From Skeletonema tropicum (taxonomy: Eukaryota; Bacillariophyta; Thalassiosirophyceae; Thalassiosirales; Thalassiosiraceae), in assembly GCA_037178625.1 (NCBI GenBank), contig CM074139.1:248001-312000 (forward strand): a stretch of 64,000 bases of DNA, read 5' to 3'. Under the pieces are notes generated by a model that did no database searches, had not been told where the DNA came from, and saw only the letters and a program-made list of their open reading frames with translations. Positions 9,926 to 20,988 of this stretch are shown here, one piece after another; within the stretch, counting starts at the first letter, position 1; the number at the start of each line of letters is the position of its first letter. The position numbers and the translations under genes were made by a program.

Positions 9926-12900
9926 TTACTTCTTCAGCAACCTAGATAATCGAGACTCTTTCTTTGCAGGAAATAAACTATTTCTCTTGCCCACATTCTG
10001 CTGCGCCAAAGCAGGCCTTTCCTGGCCAACGACAATGTCAGTTAAACTGGAGGAGGCAGGCTGTGAAGCGCTGGGTTTTGAGCTCACATTGTCCGGTGCG
10101 GCATCGTCATTTGTACTTTCTGCAGGTGCTAATGGTTTTGCAGCGTTCATAACTTTTTGCTGTTTAACAGAAGGTTCAACTTCGCCTGCAATACCCCCAA
10201 GCTTTGAACTAGGTCGCTCAACTCGGCTCAATGCATCATCTGGGCCAGTTGTTCTAGACCCATTCTTGACCAATTGCGACAGACTGGAAACAACGGCAGA
10301 AGCTGAGGATGGCTTCTTTTCGACCCTAGGGGCAGTCGCAGCAGCAAGTACTTCCTCCTTCATCGCCTGCTGACGCTTTTCTTTGAGAGGCTTCTCTTCT
10401 GGACTCGCGATCCCCCCAAGTTTCGATGTTGTCTTTCTACCACTTCCGATCGGCTTTTCTTTCGCAAGCAAATCTTTCAACGTCTTCTTCTGCACTGGTG
10501 CTGCAGCTTTCTGCACAGGCTGTTTGAGACCGCCTTGATTTGATGCCGCTAGTTGGGAAAGGGACGACCCACCACGATTGAGGAGTGGCCGAACGGGTTC
10601 GGTTTTCTTTCTAGAAGATCCTATTGCCAAATCTTTCAAAGCATTTGCCACGCTTTTTGGTGATGATGCTTCCTTGGGTGGATTGGTTCGGACAAATTGG
10701 GTTTTGATGCCTAACTGTACCTGCGCTGCCTTGGGAGATGTTGCCTTACCCGTTTCCGCCTCCTTGACTGGCTCGTCAGATGTAGACTTTGAAGGCTCGC
10801 CTGCCCATGCCTTCCTTACTGCCTCGGCTTCATCACTCAATCGAGCCGTTCTAACCGCTTCGGCTTCATCTGCCGTCATACCCGAACTGATTTGAGAAGG
10901 AATAGTCTTCGCCGATTCATCTGATACCTTTTCTGGTTCTCCCGCAACCCTTGTCTTTCTCGCCTTCTCTGCTTCTTCGGCTGTCATTCCCTCTTTCAGT
11001 TGAATTGTCGGAGGAGGTGTTTGAGACTTTGTAATCTTCATTGCTGGCTTACCAAAACCCTTGGGCTTGGTACGAGATTGTGCTTGAACTTTCTCCATTC
11101 CAACTTCAACAGTCCTTCTCGTTCACTTTCTCTTTCTGCATCGGAACAGGCGCCGGCTTGGCCTCAGGTTTCCCATTTCCATTTCCAACGATTAAGTTCG
11201 TGAGAGCATTAGTAGACTTCTTGCGTTGTTGGGGACCAGACGAAGAAGGTGCGGCTACACGACCTCCTCTCTTCGGGAATGAATTGGCAGCATTGGCAAT
11301 GCTAGCAAGGGTTGATTGCGATGAAGGTGCTGATGCTGTTTTCTCCCTCTTGGGGAATGCATTTGCTGGGGGCTGCTTAGCAACACCTTGCGAAGAGGGA
11401 GATGGAACCTGTTCTCTCTTTGGGAATGCACTGGTTGGAGGATTCTTTGCCACACCCTGAGAAGATGGCGGAGCTACTTTTTCTCGATTGGGGAAAGCAT
11501 TTGATGGCGGCAGCTTGGCTGTTCCTTGCGAAGATGGAGGAGCAACTTTCTCCCTCTTAGGGAAAGCACTAGATGGTGAATCCTTGGCAGTTCCTTGAGA
11601 AGATGGAGGAGCGACTTTCTCTCCTCTTAGGGAAGGCGTTCGACGGAGGTTGCTTTGCAGTTCCCTGGGAAGACGGGGCGCGGGCAGTATCGCGATTTGG
11701 GAAGATTGCCCTCTGTGTGGAGGCATTCATGACTAGGGCAGAAAGGGGATTGGAGCTGGCCCGACGAGGAACAGTGTTTTGACTATGACGCTTCGCCTCG
11801 GCTGCGAATGTTTCCCTTCCAACACGTGGTGTTTTCGCCTTAGCACCCACAGCAGCTTGGCGGAGCCTCTCATCCTGCGGCTGCACCTGAGAAACTTTAG
11901 CTTCGGCTGCAAACGTTTCTCTTCCAACACGCGGGGTTTCCGCTTTGGCCCTAACTTCGGCCTCTCGGCGCTTCTCCGCTTCCTTCTCAGCTTTGATCTT
12001 GGCATCTTCTGCCGCCTTAACACTCAGAGCCTGCTGCTGCTTTGCTTTCTGAATTTCGGCCATTGCAGCAGCTTGCTTTGCCTCCATTTGACTTTCTGCT
12101 TGCCTGCGCTTCTCCACTTCCTGCTCAGCTCTGATCTTAGCATCTTCTGCCGCCTTAGCACTCAGAGCCTGCTGCTGCTTCGCCTGCTGCATTTCGGCCA
12201 TTGCAGCAGCTTGCTTTGCCTCCATTTTACTCACTTTCTCGGTTTGGTTCTTCAGCTCAGCCCTCAACTTTGAAGCTAGCTCATCCATTTTCTTCAATTC
12301 ATTATCCTTCATCGTCACAACGGAATCAGCTCCTTGGCGGGTAGCAACCACATCATTTTTCATCTTCTCCATTTGTGCTTTCATTCCTTGCTCTAAAGAA
12401 GATTTCTCTTTCGCCAACTGCTCACGCTCTATTGTTGCCTTCTCGAGTTGTTTCTGCAGATTAGAAGCAAGACTCTCCATCTTCTTCAACTCATCGGATT
12501 TGACATTCATAGCTTGGTCCGCCTTCCCGAGCTCCACATTCATTAGAGTCTGAAGATTCTTCGCTTCTTTGACGGCATTGGCTCGTGATTGAGACTCCTG
12601 ATTCAACTGCTTCTTCAACTCGTTGACAATTCGATTTGTCTCCATCAGTTCAGCAGAACGGGCATTGATTTGCTTGTCAGCACTGTCGAGGAGCTTTTCG
12701 GTATCATCTTTCATTTTACTCAACTTGTTGATATCAGCACGCATCGACGACACAACAGCACTCTGTTTCTTCAGTTCTTCATCCTTGGCCCTGATAGCTT
12801 CTTGGCTCTTAGCTTGGTTGGAAGTAATGTAAGATTCAATTTTGTTCTTTTCGTTAAAGGCTGCTTCCTTCAGATTAGTCTCCCTCGTCAATTCCGCCTT

Positions 12901-15900
12901 AAGTCGGCCAATCATGCCGTCCATCTCTTCAATTTCTTTGCTCTTCTCTTCCGCGACTTGGTTTGCCATCTTCTTAGCAGCAGCAATTTCATTGTTCAAC
13001 TCTCCAATCTTCTTCTGCAGAGCGGCCTCGAGCTCAGAACTTCCCTTGGAGGCATCATCACGAAGCTTGGCCTCCCTATTGATGTCGGCTCGCAACGTAG
13101 CAATGATTTTACCCATCTTGGTGATTTCCTCATCCTGAGCTTTTGCAATCTTGTCACTTTCAGCTTTGATTGAAGATATTTCTTGCTTCATAGCGTCAAC
13201 CATCTTGATCGCTTCACCCTTCAACTGACTCTCCTTCGCGACATCCGACTTGAGATTGGAAACAGACTCTTGCAATTTCTTCAAATCTTCATTCTTAGAC
13301 GCAACAATTCTTTCTGCGTTGGCTTTGAGAGTGGCCATATCTTTCTCCATATCGTCGGCTTTCTTCTGCAACACTGCTTCAATACCCTCCTTGCCCTTCA
13401 AGACATCGTTTCTCAGAGTAACCTCCTTCTTCAAATCGACCTGCAACTTGGCAACCATATTCTTCAAAGATTCGATTTCGTCACTTTTGGACTTTGCCAT
13501 ATCTGAAGCAGATGTACGAGCTTTCTCAATGTCTCCTACCAACTGATTGATCTTGGACGTAAGAGCGCTTTCGATGTTGGCCTTTTCCTCCATGGCTGCC
13601 TCCTTCAACTGAATCTCCTTCTTCAGCTCCACTTGAAGGCGTTCAATGAACTCATTCATCTTCTGAACTTCGGCATCCTTCTCGGCGGCAACATCTTGAG
13701 CTTTCTTTTCCGCAGCTGCAATATCTTTGGAGAGTTGGTCGATAATCTTTTGGAGGGATGCCTCGAGCTCGGCCGTTCCCTTGGCTGCTTCGTCCCTGAC
13801 TTTTGTCGCCTTTTCAATATCAGCACGAAGGTTTGTGATCACTTGTTCCAACTTCTTGATATCATCAGACTGAGCATTGATCGTATTTTCCGCACCAGCT
13901 TGAACAGCAGACAATTCCTTCTGCAAATCACTCCTACTCTTTGTGGCCTCCTCCTTCAATTGCACTTCCTTGGCCACATCCGCTTTGAGACTGGATATCA
14001 TAGTCTCCATCTTCTTAAGATCTTCTTCCTTGGCAGCAATCGTCGAGTCAGCATTGGAACGGACGGTATTCATCTCTCTCATCACTTCATCAAGTTTCTT
14101 CTGCAACTTCGACTCAATACCTTTGCCTCCTTTGACCACTTCCTCACGCATCTTAACTTCCTTATCCATGTCGGCAGTCAACTGGGAAACCATCTTTTCC
14201 AACTTTTGAATCTCCCCATCCTTCGACTTGGATGATGCCTCGACCAGAGGAGCGAGCTTCCTCCATGCTCTTTAACAACTGTTCATTCTCCTTGGCCAAC
14301 TTGGCGAGCTCTCCATCCTTACTGACAAGTTCTTGACCACGTTGATCAATCTCAGCATCGGCCTTCTTCAACGATGCATCCATCTCCTTAACGACAGTAG
14401 TCAAGCTCCATTTGCAACACTTGCTTCTCCTGCTCTTCCTTCGCCAAGGCAACTTTCGATTTTTCCTCGGCAGCCTCCAATTGCATCTTAAGACGAGACA
14501 ATTCCTCCTCCTTCGATTGGACATTGGTACCCGATTGCTGCAGTTCCCCCATCATGGATTCCACACGTGATTCATAGTCTTTCAACGTCTTTTCCGCCTT
14601 GGCAGCCTTATCGGTAGCTTGTTTCAATTGAGATGATAATTTGTCAACTTGCGATTGCAATGCAGTAATCTCCCTCGATGTTGACTCCTTGTTTGCCTTG
14701 GCGACCTTATTGGCGGCTGATTCGGCATCTGCCAATTTGGCCGTGGCACTTTCCAACTCGGCCTTTAATGCCGTCACCGCCTGAGTTTCACTCTCCACTT
14801 GGTCCTCGACCTTCTTCAAATTGGTACGAGCTTCCTCTAAGGCCTTCTCAGTCGTTGCCACCACCTTCTTACTACTTTCCAATTCCGTCTCAAGAGAGGA
14901 TATAGTCGATTCCTTCTCCTTCATTTGCGATTCCATTGCAGACGTCTTGTCGGCAAGATTGGTCTTGGCAGCGTCCAATTCTTTTTGGAGTTGGGTATTG
15001 TACGAATTCAACTCTGTGGCTTCATCCACCTTGGATTGCAGTACTTCCATTTCAAGTTGGATGACTTCGATTTGTTTCTGACTAGCATCGAGGTCAGTGG
15101 TGAGGGTGGCAATAGCATCTTCCCTCTCGGCAATTTGGGCATTGAGGGCATCCTGTTGTGAGGTGTAGGTTGCAAGAGTGCTTTCGTACTCTTGCGTGTT
15201 TTTGGTAGATTGGGCTTGCTCTTCCTCGAGTGTCTTTCGAAGAGTTCTGTTCGAGAGTGGATATGGAGGAGACAAAACAAAGTGCAAAATATGGTTAGAA
15301 GACTGATTCGAAATACACAACAACCACAACAATGACATATATCATGTATATCAACTAACTAAAACTCACTCAATCTCCCCCATCAACCGTTCCCCCTCAA
15401 TCTTATCCTCCTTCGCCTTCTCCACCATCAATTCCTTCTCCCCCATCTCCCCCTTGATAACAGTCAACGCATCACGTAAATTGGCCACCTCGGCATTCAT
15501 TTTGGTACGTACCTCATCCGACGGCAGCGGCACGTTCCTGCTGTGCCTCGGATTGGATTTCAGTCTTGATTTTTTCTAAATTGGCCTTGACTTGTTCTTG
15601 TGCCTTTTGACGTTCGACTTCCAGTGTGGCATTCAATTCGGTGATTTGTTGTTGCAATTGATCATTTTGGGTGGTCGATTCGGTCAGTTGTGCAGTAAGG
15701 TCCGATTGGACTTGGTCGTATTGGTTTTGAAGTTTGGATGTTTCGGATTGAGCTGTGATTAGTTGAGATTGCAATGATGCCAATTCCGATTGTAGGGTGG
15801 CAATTTGAGATTGATAGTTGGTAATCTCCTCTTCCAATAATTTGGTTGCCTCACTTTGTACAGCAGCAGCAGCTTCAGCAGCAATCGCCTTCTCCTCTTC

Positions 15901-16978
15901 CTCATTCTTCGTACTCGCAGCGACAGCAGCCCGTTCTTCCAATTCCGTCACAGTCCTCTTCAAATCACCATACGTCTTGGCCAAAAATGCATACTCGGCA
16001 CTAATCCGTTCCTTATCCTCGGTAGTTTTATCCATCTTGGCAATAATCAATGACAATTCCGACTCCAACGCTTCAATCTGTGACGATAACAAATCGACAT
16101 TTTCATTGGCGGCATCCAATGCATCTTGGTAGGCCTGTGCCATACTTGTCAATGCATCCTCTTCCTCCTTCATGGTAGTGGCAGTAACATCGGCTGCCTG
16201 TGACAATTGCTCTTCGGCCAACCGTTGTTCTTCCTCGGCAGCAAGGGCGGCAGCAGCCGCCTCGGCAGACGCAGCTGCCGCTTCGGCGGACGCTGCTTCA
16301 ATTTCGGCTAATTCACGTTCCCATTTGGCTGCCTCCTCTTCGGCTTGTTTGAGGAGTGCCTCGGCTTCTTCGGCTTCACGTTGGGCTTCTAGTAATAGAC
16401 GTTCTTCCTCACTTAATACTACCTCTTCCTCTTCACCACTATCACTATCATCAGAAGCGGAAGAGACATCCATACTCATGGCCTTATCCACCGGAGTAAT
16501 CTCTCCCCCCTCAGCCATTTCCTTTTGATTGTCATTCAACTCCTTTAACAACTCCTCCCCATCAATCCTTGTCATTTCCACCTCGGCACTTTTGAGTGCA
16601 TCGCTAATTTCATCATTGAGGGATGGATCGACATCTTCGAGGGATAGTGGTGGTGACTCTTTCTTCTTGTTGTTATTTTTGTTGGTGGTGCCTCGTGGTT
16701 GGGGGGCGTTGGGGCGTGAATTCTTGGAAGAAGTGCCGCCAAATCCTTTGGGAGAGTCTTCGTCATCATCGTCATTCATCGTTTGGTTTGTTACGATTGG
16801 CTTTGGCGTGGAGGGCGACGGTCGCCGCTGCTCGTTGTTGATGTTTTTGTTGGTGGTGATGTGATCGAAGTGATGTGATGGAGAAGACATTTTTACCGCC
16901 CCATTGAAATGCGGTGCTGGAGTCAGGTGACGAGGAAGTGAGTAGAACGAGAAAGGCTGCTGCTGCGGAGAGCTTCAT
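9926..16978 (-). CDS. Very long secreted or plastid-directed coiled-coil protein (interrupted frame)
   Basis: I read this as one gene of roughly 2,250 codons; its family is unknown to me. Translation starts at 16978 with a signal peptide (MKLSAAAAFLVLLTSSS) followed by STAF, loosely like a diatom plastid-targeting motif. Two introns are supported (16758-16896 and 15247-15369). Next come an acidic linker and long heptad coiled coils rich in Glu, Lys, Ala and Gln, including a 245-residue super-repeat. Proline-rich 23-residue repeats with AFPKRE follow, then a basic, Ser-rich tail ending in SRLSRLLKK. The frame slips by one extra base near 15517, 14395, 14250, 11625 and 11110. At each point coiled-coil or repeat sequence continues in the next frame. 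All slips have the same sign, so sequencing insertions are as likely as decay. A structural or scaffold role is inference. Confidence 0.7.
11346..11690 (-). repeat. 69-bp (23-residue) proline/serine repeats
   Basis: About five tandem units of the form EKVAPPSSQGTAK-xPPSxAFPKR. Units differ at a few residues (GTAK or GVAK; AFPKR or AFPNR). One extra base in TTTCTCTCCTCTTAGGG, where other units have TTTCTCCCTCTTAGGG, shifts the frame between the first and second units. Confidence 0.8.
12770..13461 (-). repeat. Coiled-coil super-repeat, copy 2
   Basis: Four sub-repeats aligned on L-x2-D/E-L/I-x-K/R-E motifs, spaced 64, 53 and 64 residues, the same spacing as copy 1. Matching pieces include KGKEGIEAVLQKK, LKSDVAKESQLK, LRADINREAKLRDDASKG and LKEAAFNEKNKIES. 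Confidence 0.75.
13462..14196 (-). repeat. Coiled-coil super-repeat, copy 1
   Basis: About 245 residues made of four sub-repeats spaced 64, 53, 64 and 64 residues. Matching pieces are KGGKGIESKLQKK, LKADVAKEVQLK, LRADIEKATKVRDEAAKG and LKEAAMEEKANIES. The copy-to-copy distance of 245 residues is the same whichever sub-repeat is used. Confidence 0.75.
15247..15369 (-). other. Spliceosomal intron in the coiled-coil gene
   Basis: On the minus strand the donor GTGAGT (15369-15364) and acceptor TCGAACAG (ending 15247) enclose 123 bases. Joining them gives GAA across the splice and continues heptad coding on both sides (GERLMGEIE then TLRKTLEEE). The intron contains several stops in that frame. 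Confidence 0.85.
16758..16896 (-). other. Probable first intron of the coiled-coil gene
   Basis: The donor GTAAAA follows the signal-peptide exon (AFQWGG). The acceptor GACGAAG precedes DSPKGFGG. Removing these 139 bases joins the two frames exactly. If unspliced, the signal-peptide frame ends at a TGA near 16772. The alternative is a one-base sequence error with no intron here. Confidence 0.55.
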
Positions 16979-17669
16979 CGTTCCTGGAGTAGTGTGATGG
17001 TTGATGGTTCACTCAGTGATAGATGATGATTGGATACACACAACTTGTGTTCCTCAGATAAAAGCTGAAAGTAGGCCAGCTGAAAGCGACTCAATAATGA
17101 TGATAATTAGAGGCACTGCTCCCTGATAAGAATATAAACGAGGACGCTGATATCTCACGCCTCTATTGTACAATATCTTGCCCCTCTTTGTGCCGAGGCT
17201 AATGATAGTACCCTTTATTATTGTCCGCAGTGATGGTGTTCGGCCAACACATCAAATGCATCAAATCTTTTGAACGATTTTGAATGGATCTTTTGCTTAC
17301 GTCACAAGAAAGTGTAACTTGAAGCATTTCAACTGGGACTATTTGACAGAAAGTGAGCCATCATTACACATGGCATCAGCCGATTCAGTGAACTCGCCGA
17401 ACGGTAGTCAAAGCGGCCCTTGGATCACTCAACGGTCGATGCGAGAAAAGGTACAAGAAGCACATCACGAACAGAAGTTTTGAGATGTGAGAGGTGCACC
17501 ATGCAGTGCAATAATATAGCACGATAACCTCCAAGACCCGTGTACTACTTCCGTGTCAGTAAGAGAGTAATTACAATCTCGTCCTCTCTCTTACAACGTA
17601 TCTGTTACCACATCTCGTCTCATTACTTCAGTATCTACCGACAATAATAATATAGAGTAGATTACAAGA
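16979..17669. other. Divergent intergenic region
   Basis: It lies between the start of the minus-strand coiled-coil gene and the first plus-strand stalk-protein gene, so both 5' regions are probably here. A 67-residue frame at 17280-17483 has no recognisable feature. No clear TATA box or repeat was seen. Confidence 0.45.
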
Positions 17670-18177
17670 ATGAGATCATCATCTCCTCTATCACTCGTCA
17701 TCGGATGCATCACTCTCCTCTTCCCCAATGTAGATGTAGCACTTGGCAGACTATTCCCACTCAATGTATGGAGGCCACCCCCAACAACCAATCCAACATC
17801 CACACCATCCTATCAACCATCTCTTCGACCAAGCTTACAACCGTCACTCTCACCATCAATCAATCCTGCATCTGCATCTTCATCTTCAAGGATATCTCGA
17901 AAATACATGTTAACTTCTTCCGATGGAACATCCTCATCTCCATTTCAAGATACGTGGTGGATTGGACCTCTTTTGGGGATTCTAATTTTATTTATTGGTG
18001 TATTGTTTTGTATAGATGGGAAGAAGAGGGAGCGAAGCACCACGGCTCAGCCATCTTCTTCTGCAAGAAGCGAAGAAATCAGAGGGAGCTGTAAAAGAAG
18101 GAAGCACTTCTGTTGCTGAACCACCGGGTAATAATAATGGATGGGGTTCTTGGATAGCTTGGCCGAGCAAGACTTGA
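17670..18177 (+). CDS. Pro/Ser-stalk single-pass membrane protein, paralogue 1 (frameshift)
   Basis: First of four tandem paralogues. An N-terminal signal peptide (MRSSSPLSLVIGCITLLF) leads to a short GRLFPLNV segment, then a stalk of PS and PT repeats (about residues 36-66). A membrane helix (WWIGPLLGILILFIGVLFCI) precedes a basic stop-transfer KKRER. The uninterrupted frame ends at 18119 in an unrelated Cys-rich tail. One base further along the frame shifts to KKSEGAVKEG and then WGSWIAWPSKT, ending at 18177. That matches the tail of paralogue 2 (WLSSLWPNN), so I place one extra base near 18075. Likely surface or secretory-pathway membrane protein with the stalk outside; the role is unknown. 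Confidence 0.7.
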
Positions 18178-19058
18178 GGAGACATTTGTTAGGTTTGGTC
18201 TAGAAAGAAAAATAGTAGCAGCAAGTCGGTAGCTGTGGGGATTGTGGTGTAATGAGGTTTATTAGACTATGTATAGATTTTGAAAGAGAGGTCAGTCGCT
18301 GTGATCATGAGCATTTGAGAGATGTAGTTATTAAGATAAACGAGGCATGATCATGAATACTATAAGAGGTAGTCGATATTGATCGCAAACCATCCATTTG
18401 TATGGTATTGAAGGAAAAGGAAACTATAATAGGATTGAGAAAAATGACAGCAGCAACCTTTCTACGTGCAATTCCGATTCCTCTTCCAGCAAGATGGCGC
18501 AAAAGGAGACACTCTACCTGAGTCTATGTTTGTGATTTCTCAACCATGTTTTAGAAGAAGCTATGATATAAATTGATATCAAGTCAAAGATTCAAACAAT
18601 TTGAAGGCTATGACAAGCGAAAGGTCATGGAATAGCTTCGGCTCTTGCCTCGAGGATGTGTTTTGTATGTGTTATGCAATGTAAGTACAAGTCTCGTGGT
18701 TTCTTCACACCGAAGCTGCAGAGGTACAGCTACTTGCTACTTGTTAGTACTTGTCCATCTTGTGGTATGCAACATTGAGTGATGTGTCTTCTGTTTGCTT
18801 CACATCTTATCTGTTTAGTGGACTCTGATCGAGAAAGGAGAAGAATAGAACGCGAGGAGAGGGAGGCGAGGAGCGCAAAGCTTGCGAAGTGCTTTCTCCT
18901 CTCAGACAGAAGGAGAAAGGTGGCGAGATGAACGATCGGAAAGTTCGAAGTGCGCGGCCGGGCGGGTTGATGTACTTCTCAAGATTAGCTTGCACTAAAC
19001 AACCTACAACTTACCACAACCTACAATACAACAACTTCATTCAGTGTAGCTCCCCACC
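18178..19058. other. Intergenic, no gene seen
   Basis: About 880 bases with only short unsupported frames. The last 60 bases are rich in ACAACCTACAA-type sequence directly before the next start codon, probably 5' leader. Confidence 0.45.
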
Positions 19059-19607
19059 ATGAGATCTCCTCTAGCTGCTCTCTTCATTGGATGTGCCGCC
19101 CTCCTTTCGCCCAGGGCAGCGCTTGGCTCAAGGGTACCTGTCTTCGTTTACCGGGCACCACCAACTGCCACTCCAACATCCTCACCATCATCCTCACTAC
19201 AGCCATCTCTTCGACCAAGCTCGCCGCCAGTAACTATATCTGCTTCGGCTTTGGAGGAGGTAACAACAACAAGCAGCAGTTCTGAATTGGCAGCACCACC
19301 ATCTCCATATGGATTAGTGTGGATCGCGCCTGTTGTCGTCATTCTTCTCGCTTTTATCGGTGCAATGTATAAATTGGATAAAAAGCAAAAGCTTAAGAAA
19401 AAGACAGCACCAAGCGCAGCGGTATCTGCGGGAGGAGCCACAGCAACAACCGCAGAAGGGGACAAAGATGGAGGATTGACTGGCTGGCTATCATCGCTAT
19501 GGCCGAACAACCAGTACTGGCCAAATGAAGGACCTGAAACTGGTAATGAAGCCAACAACAAGAAAGATGTTAAAAAAGAAACTAAGAAGGTGGCGATGAC
19601 GGTTTAG
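19059..19607 (+). CDS. Pro/Ser-stalk single-pass membrane protein, paralogue 2
   Basis: Intact, 182 residues. A signal peptide (MRSPLAALFIGCAALLS), then SRVPVFVYRAPPTATPT and a short Ser/Pro stalk of LQPSLRPS type. After a Thr/Ser-rich spacer comes a membrane helix (about residues 88-106, LVWIAPVVVILLAFIGAMY) followed by a Lys-rich cytoplasmic start (KLDKKQKLKKK). The tail is Gly/Ala-rich, then WLSSLWPNNQYWPNEG, and ends very basic. The GR/SRVPxF after the signal peptide and the WLSSLW in the tail are shared with the neighbours, which defines the family better than the low-complexity stalk does. Start choice follows the conserved MR-S/P-S opening. Function unknown; no enzymatic domain is visible. 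Confidence 0.8.
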   Translation: MRSPLAALFIGCAALLSPRAALGSRVPVFVYRAPPTATPTSSPSSSLQPSLRPSSPPVTISASALEEVTTTSSSSELAAPPSPYGLVWIAPVVVILLAFIGAMYKLDKKQKLKKKTAPSAAVSAGGATATTAEGDKDGGLTGWLSSLWPNNQYWPNEGPETGNEANNKKDVKKETKKVAMTV

Positions 19608-20238
19608 GAATGCAAAACAAAACTGACAAGAAAGCAGATAGATAGAGATATCGTAAAGGATTTGTGGTTGACGATGGTTCGGGCTGTATGAATTTTGGAG
19701 AAGGAGAGAGAATGTATGTAGTCGTAATGATCATGAGTATTCATGGTCAAATTGAGATACAAGGCTGAAAGGCCGTGATAGGTGATACAATGTAGAATAA
19801 GAAGTAATAAATGTGATGATCACAAGCAACGAACCCTGCGAAAGAAGGACAGCAGAGGAAGCATTCATCTAGTTCCGACGCTGTTAAAGTGAATATGTAT
19901 GAAAGTAGTAGTGCAAGGAGATAAGTGTTTGGACTTCCGAAAAGCAAGAGAGGGTATGCGATAGTGAATACGTTCGAGTTGCACCGAGGTACACGTATAA
20001 ATACCGCAACAATGTACCTCGCACTTATGTCAAGTACTTTCATGCATGAAGTGAGTATCGAGGCAGGATTACATTAGTGTAAGAATGCAAATGCGAAAGG
20101 CAACAAGACAAACGCGAGTCAGAAAAACATGAAAAAAATTGCAGTGCGCAGCTGCAAGAAACTCATTGCTCATCAGTCACAGTGATCAACGCAATGCTAT
20201 TCATAAATAACAATACAATTGCAAGCAGCATCACCATC
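19608..20238. other. Intergenic, no gene seen
   Basis: Spacer between paralogues 2 and 3. The frame of paralogue 3 stays open upstream to an ATG at 20182, which I do not use because the other family members open with MRxS. Confidence 0.45.
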
Positions 20239-20988
20239 ATGAGACCATCATTAGCGCTATCTATACTCATTGGGTGTTTCCATTGCCCGGCAGCGTCTGG
20301 TAGATTAATTCCAATATATGCGAGTATTAAGGCCAAACCTACTGCAACTCCCACAGCAGTACCTTCATATGAGCCGTCACCTCGACCAAGCACGGAACCA
20401 TCTAGCAGCCCATCATCCTCACCGACATCCTCACCATCGTCTCGGCCGTCACTGCGGCCAAGCTCGCGGCCGACATCCTCACCTTCATCAGAAGTTTCAC
20501 TACAGACAACTAATGAAGCTACTCGGAGCATATCTAACAATTTAATGGTTACCGAGGAAGTGACAAAGCAAAATTCTGAGGCAATGGGAAAGCCTCCATT
20601 TGGGTCTACATTTGGATTATGGGAAATCTTATCTCTTGCTGGCGCAGGGCTTCTTTTCTGTTTTGTCGCTCTTGGGTGTCAATGCGTTCGGAAGAAGCGA
20701 GACGACTCGCCACCTGAAGAAGTGGAGGAAGAAGGCGGAGGAGGATTCTCAACCTGGTTATCGTCATTTTGGCAAGACGAAGCTTCAGTAGATCAACCGT
20801 CAACAAATTCACAACAACCTACGACAAAGTCTTTTTTCAGCCGGTCAACTGCTCAAGTACCGCGGACAGTAGCTCGCCGCAGAGAAGTTTCAGATGAAGA
20901 GTCATTCAGTTCTGAATCGTACATGAGCAACAGTGCAAGTTTTGATGAATCTGTTTCTGTTGGATCCTTATCTACATCTTCTTATTAG
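20239..20988 (+). CDS. Pro/Ser-stalk single-pass membrane protein, paralogue 3
   Basis: Intact, 249 residues from ATG 20239. That start gives the family's MRPS opening and a good signal peptide; an in-frame ATG at 20182 would add 19 residues. After the signal peptide comes GRLIPIYASIKAKPTATPT. The stalk (about residues 42-85) is made of PSSRPS/PTSSPS repeats with Arg-Pro-Ser every few residues. The membrane helix is about residues 130-150 (EILSLAGAGLLFCFVALGC), then CVRKKRDD. The longer cytoplasmic tail contains an acidic PPEEVEEE patch, FSTWLSSFW as in the family, and a Ser-rich C-terminus with several RxxS and SDEES-like sites that could be phosphorylated (inference). Confidence 0.82.
   Translation: MRPSLALSILIGCFHCPAASGRLIPIYASIKAKPTATPTAVPSYEPSPRPSTEPSSSPSSSPTSSPSSRPSLRPSSRPTSSPSSEVSLQTTNEATRSISNNLMVTEEVTKQNSEAMGKPPFGSTFGLWEILSLAGAGLLFCFVALGCQCVRKKRDDSPPEEVEEEGGGGFSTWLSSFWQDEASVDQPSTNSQQPTTKSFFSRSTAQVPRTVARRREVSDEESFSSESYMSNSASFDESVSVGSLSTSSY

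Larger units (their letters stand above)
7760..9954. repeat. Segmental duplication, copy B (likely source)
   Basis: Nearly identical to 1699-3895. Its right end runs without a break into the coiled-coil gene: the stop codon at 9926-9928 and the last codons lie inside the block and the rest of the gene follows. In copy A the same gene tail is cut off at 3895. This makes copy B the original context and copy A the derived insertion. Confidence 0.9.

Noticed and set aside
11569..15520. Programmed +1 frameshifting in the coiled-coil gene
   Set aside because: The slips share no common slippery sequence, and two lie well upstream of the stop of the old frame. Random insertion fits better.
17280..17483. 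67-residue ORF between the coiled-coil gene and stalk paralogue 1
   Set aside because: Short, no domain, and in the likely shared promoter region.
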